Source: Acidobacteriota bacterium
GTDB taxonomy: Bacteria > Acidobacteriota > Vicinamibacteria > Vicinamibacterales > CAVVIG01
Reading direction: 5' to 3'
Length of the DNA stretch: 5,693 nucleotides
NCBI GenBank assembly: GCA_003222555.1
Contig: QHWL01000369.1
Span: 1-5,693 of the forward strand
In this document: positions 5,584 through 5,693 of the stretch, in pieces
Layout of the letters: the number at the start of each line of letters is the position of its first letter
Position numbering within the stretch: the stretch's first letter is position 1
Made by a program: the position numbers and the translations under genes
Notes under the pieces: model-generated
Databases searched by the model: none
Told to the model about the DNA's origin: nothing
What the model saw: the letters and a program-made list of their open reading frames with translations, nothing else

Positions 5584-5693
5584 TTAGGCGGGCGCGACCG
5601 GCGCTGACGAGCCGGCGGGCGGACGCGAGGTTTTGCCGGCGTCCCGGATGTCGTGCTTCTTCATCTTGCTGTAGAGGGTCGGCCGGTAGAGTC
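5584..5693 (-). CDS. C-terminal end of an NtrC-family sigma-54-dependent response regulator (partial)
   Basis: The gene enters from the right edge on the minus strand and ends at the TAA 5586-5584; 35 codons are visible. The first residues, LYRPTLYSKMKKHDIRD, match the recognition-helix end of the Fis-type helix-turn-helix that closes NtrC-family activators (typical form SRPTLYxxxKKxGI). The remaining 18 residues (AGKTSRPPAGSSAPVAPA) are a proline/alanine-rich extension with no known fold. The receiver and AAA+ domains would lie outside the window, so a response regulator rather than another Fis-domain activator is inferred. It is oriented towards the membrane operon and ends about 215 bp before the operon's first start, with no clear terminator between them. 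Confidence 0.75.
   Translation of the reverse strand, partial: LYRPTLYSKMKKHDIRDAGKTSRPPAGSSAPVAPA

Noticed and set aside
5539..5590. Inverted repeat CGCCTAGC / GCTTAGGCG around the response-regulator stop
   Set aside because: The stem is only 8 bp with a bulge and a loop of about 35 bases, and there is no T-run, so it is too weak to call a terminator.

Overview
The window is a GC-rich piece of bacterial chromosome. Seven of its eight genes lie on the minus strand. The gene families, the high GC and the short repeat near 2.9 kb remind me of soil Acidobacteriota or a similar environmental phylum. That assignment is an inference from gene content and memory; the sequence holds no rRNA or other phylogenetic marker.

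Layout. Positions 54-1995 (minus) hold a partner-switching signalling pair: a STAS anti-sigma-factor antagonist (1995-1645), then, 1 bp further on, a large FHA-GAF-SpoIIE/PP2C phosphatase (1643-54) whose reading frame is broken twice. Positions 1996-2318 are a divergent intergenic region with a perfect TATAAT box for the minus-strand pair. Positions 2319-2867 (plus) encode a DJ-1/PfpI-family protein. Positions 2868-2970, between convergent genes, hold an imperfect inverted repeat built from seven copies of CACGA(A/G)G. Positions 2971-5367 form a tightly spaced minus-strand operon. In transcription order it encodes a short YtxH-like membrane protein, a DUF948/YtxG-like membrane coiled-coil protein (frame broken once), a YtxH protein with a Ser/Gly-rich tail, a tiny two-helix membrane protein with a problematic start, and a YihY/BrkB six-helix membrane protein. 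Upstream of it is a good sigma-54 promoter candidate (5462-5446). The right edge (5584-5693, minus) carries the last 35 codons of an NtrC-family (sigma-54 activator) response regulator, including part of its Fis-type helix-turn-helix.

How it may work together. A DUF948 gene next to a YtxH gene is the arrangement of the Bacillus subtilis ytxGH general-stress genes. RsbU-like phosphatase plus RsbV-like STAS is the switch logic that controls general-stress sigma factors. An NtrC-type activator next to a sigma-54 promoter suggests that the membrane operon may be under sigma-54 control. The coherent reading is an envelope or general-stress neighbourhood, but any link between the switch and the membrane operon is inference.

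Data quality. Three genes show clear frame breaks or start-frame conflicts (about 326-332, about 1228-1240, about 4877-4885, about 4101-4104). Recognisable protein resumes immediately in another frame each time. Indel errors in a draft or metagenomic assembly are the simplest explanation and should be excluded before any biological interpretation.
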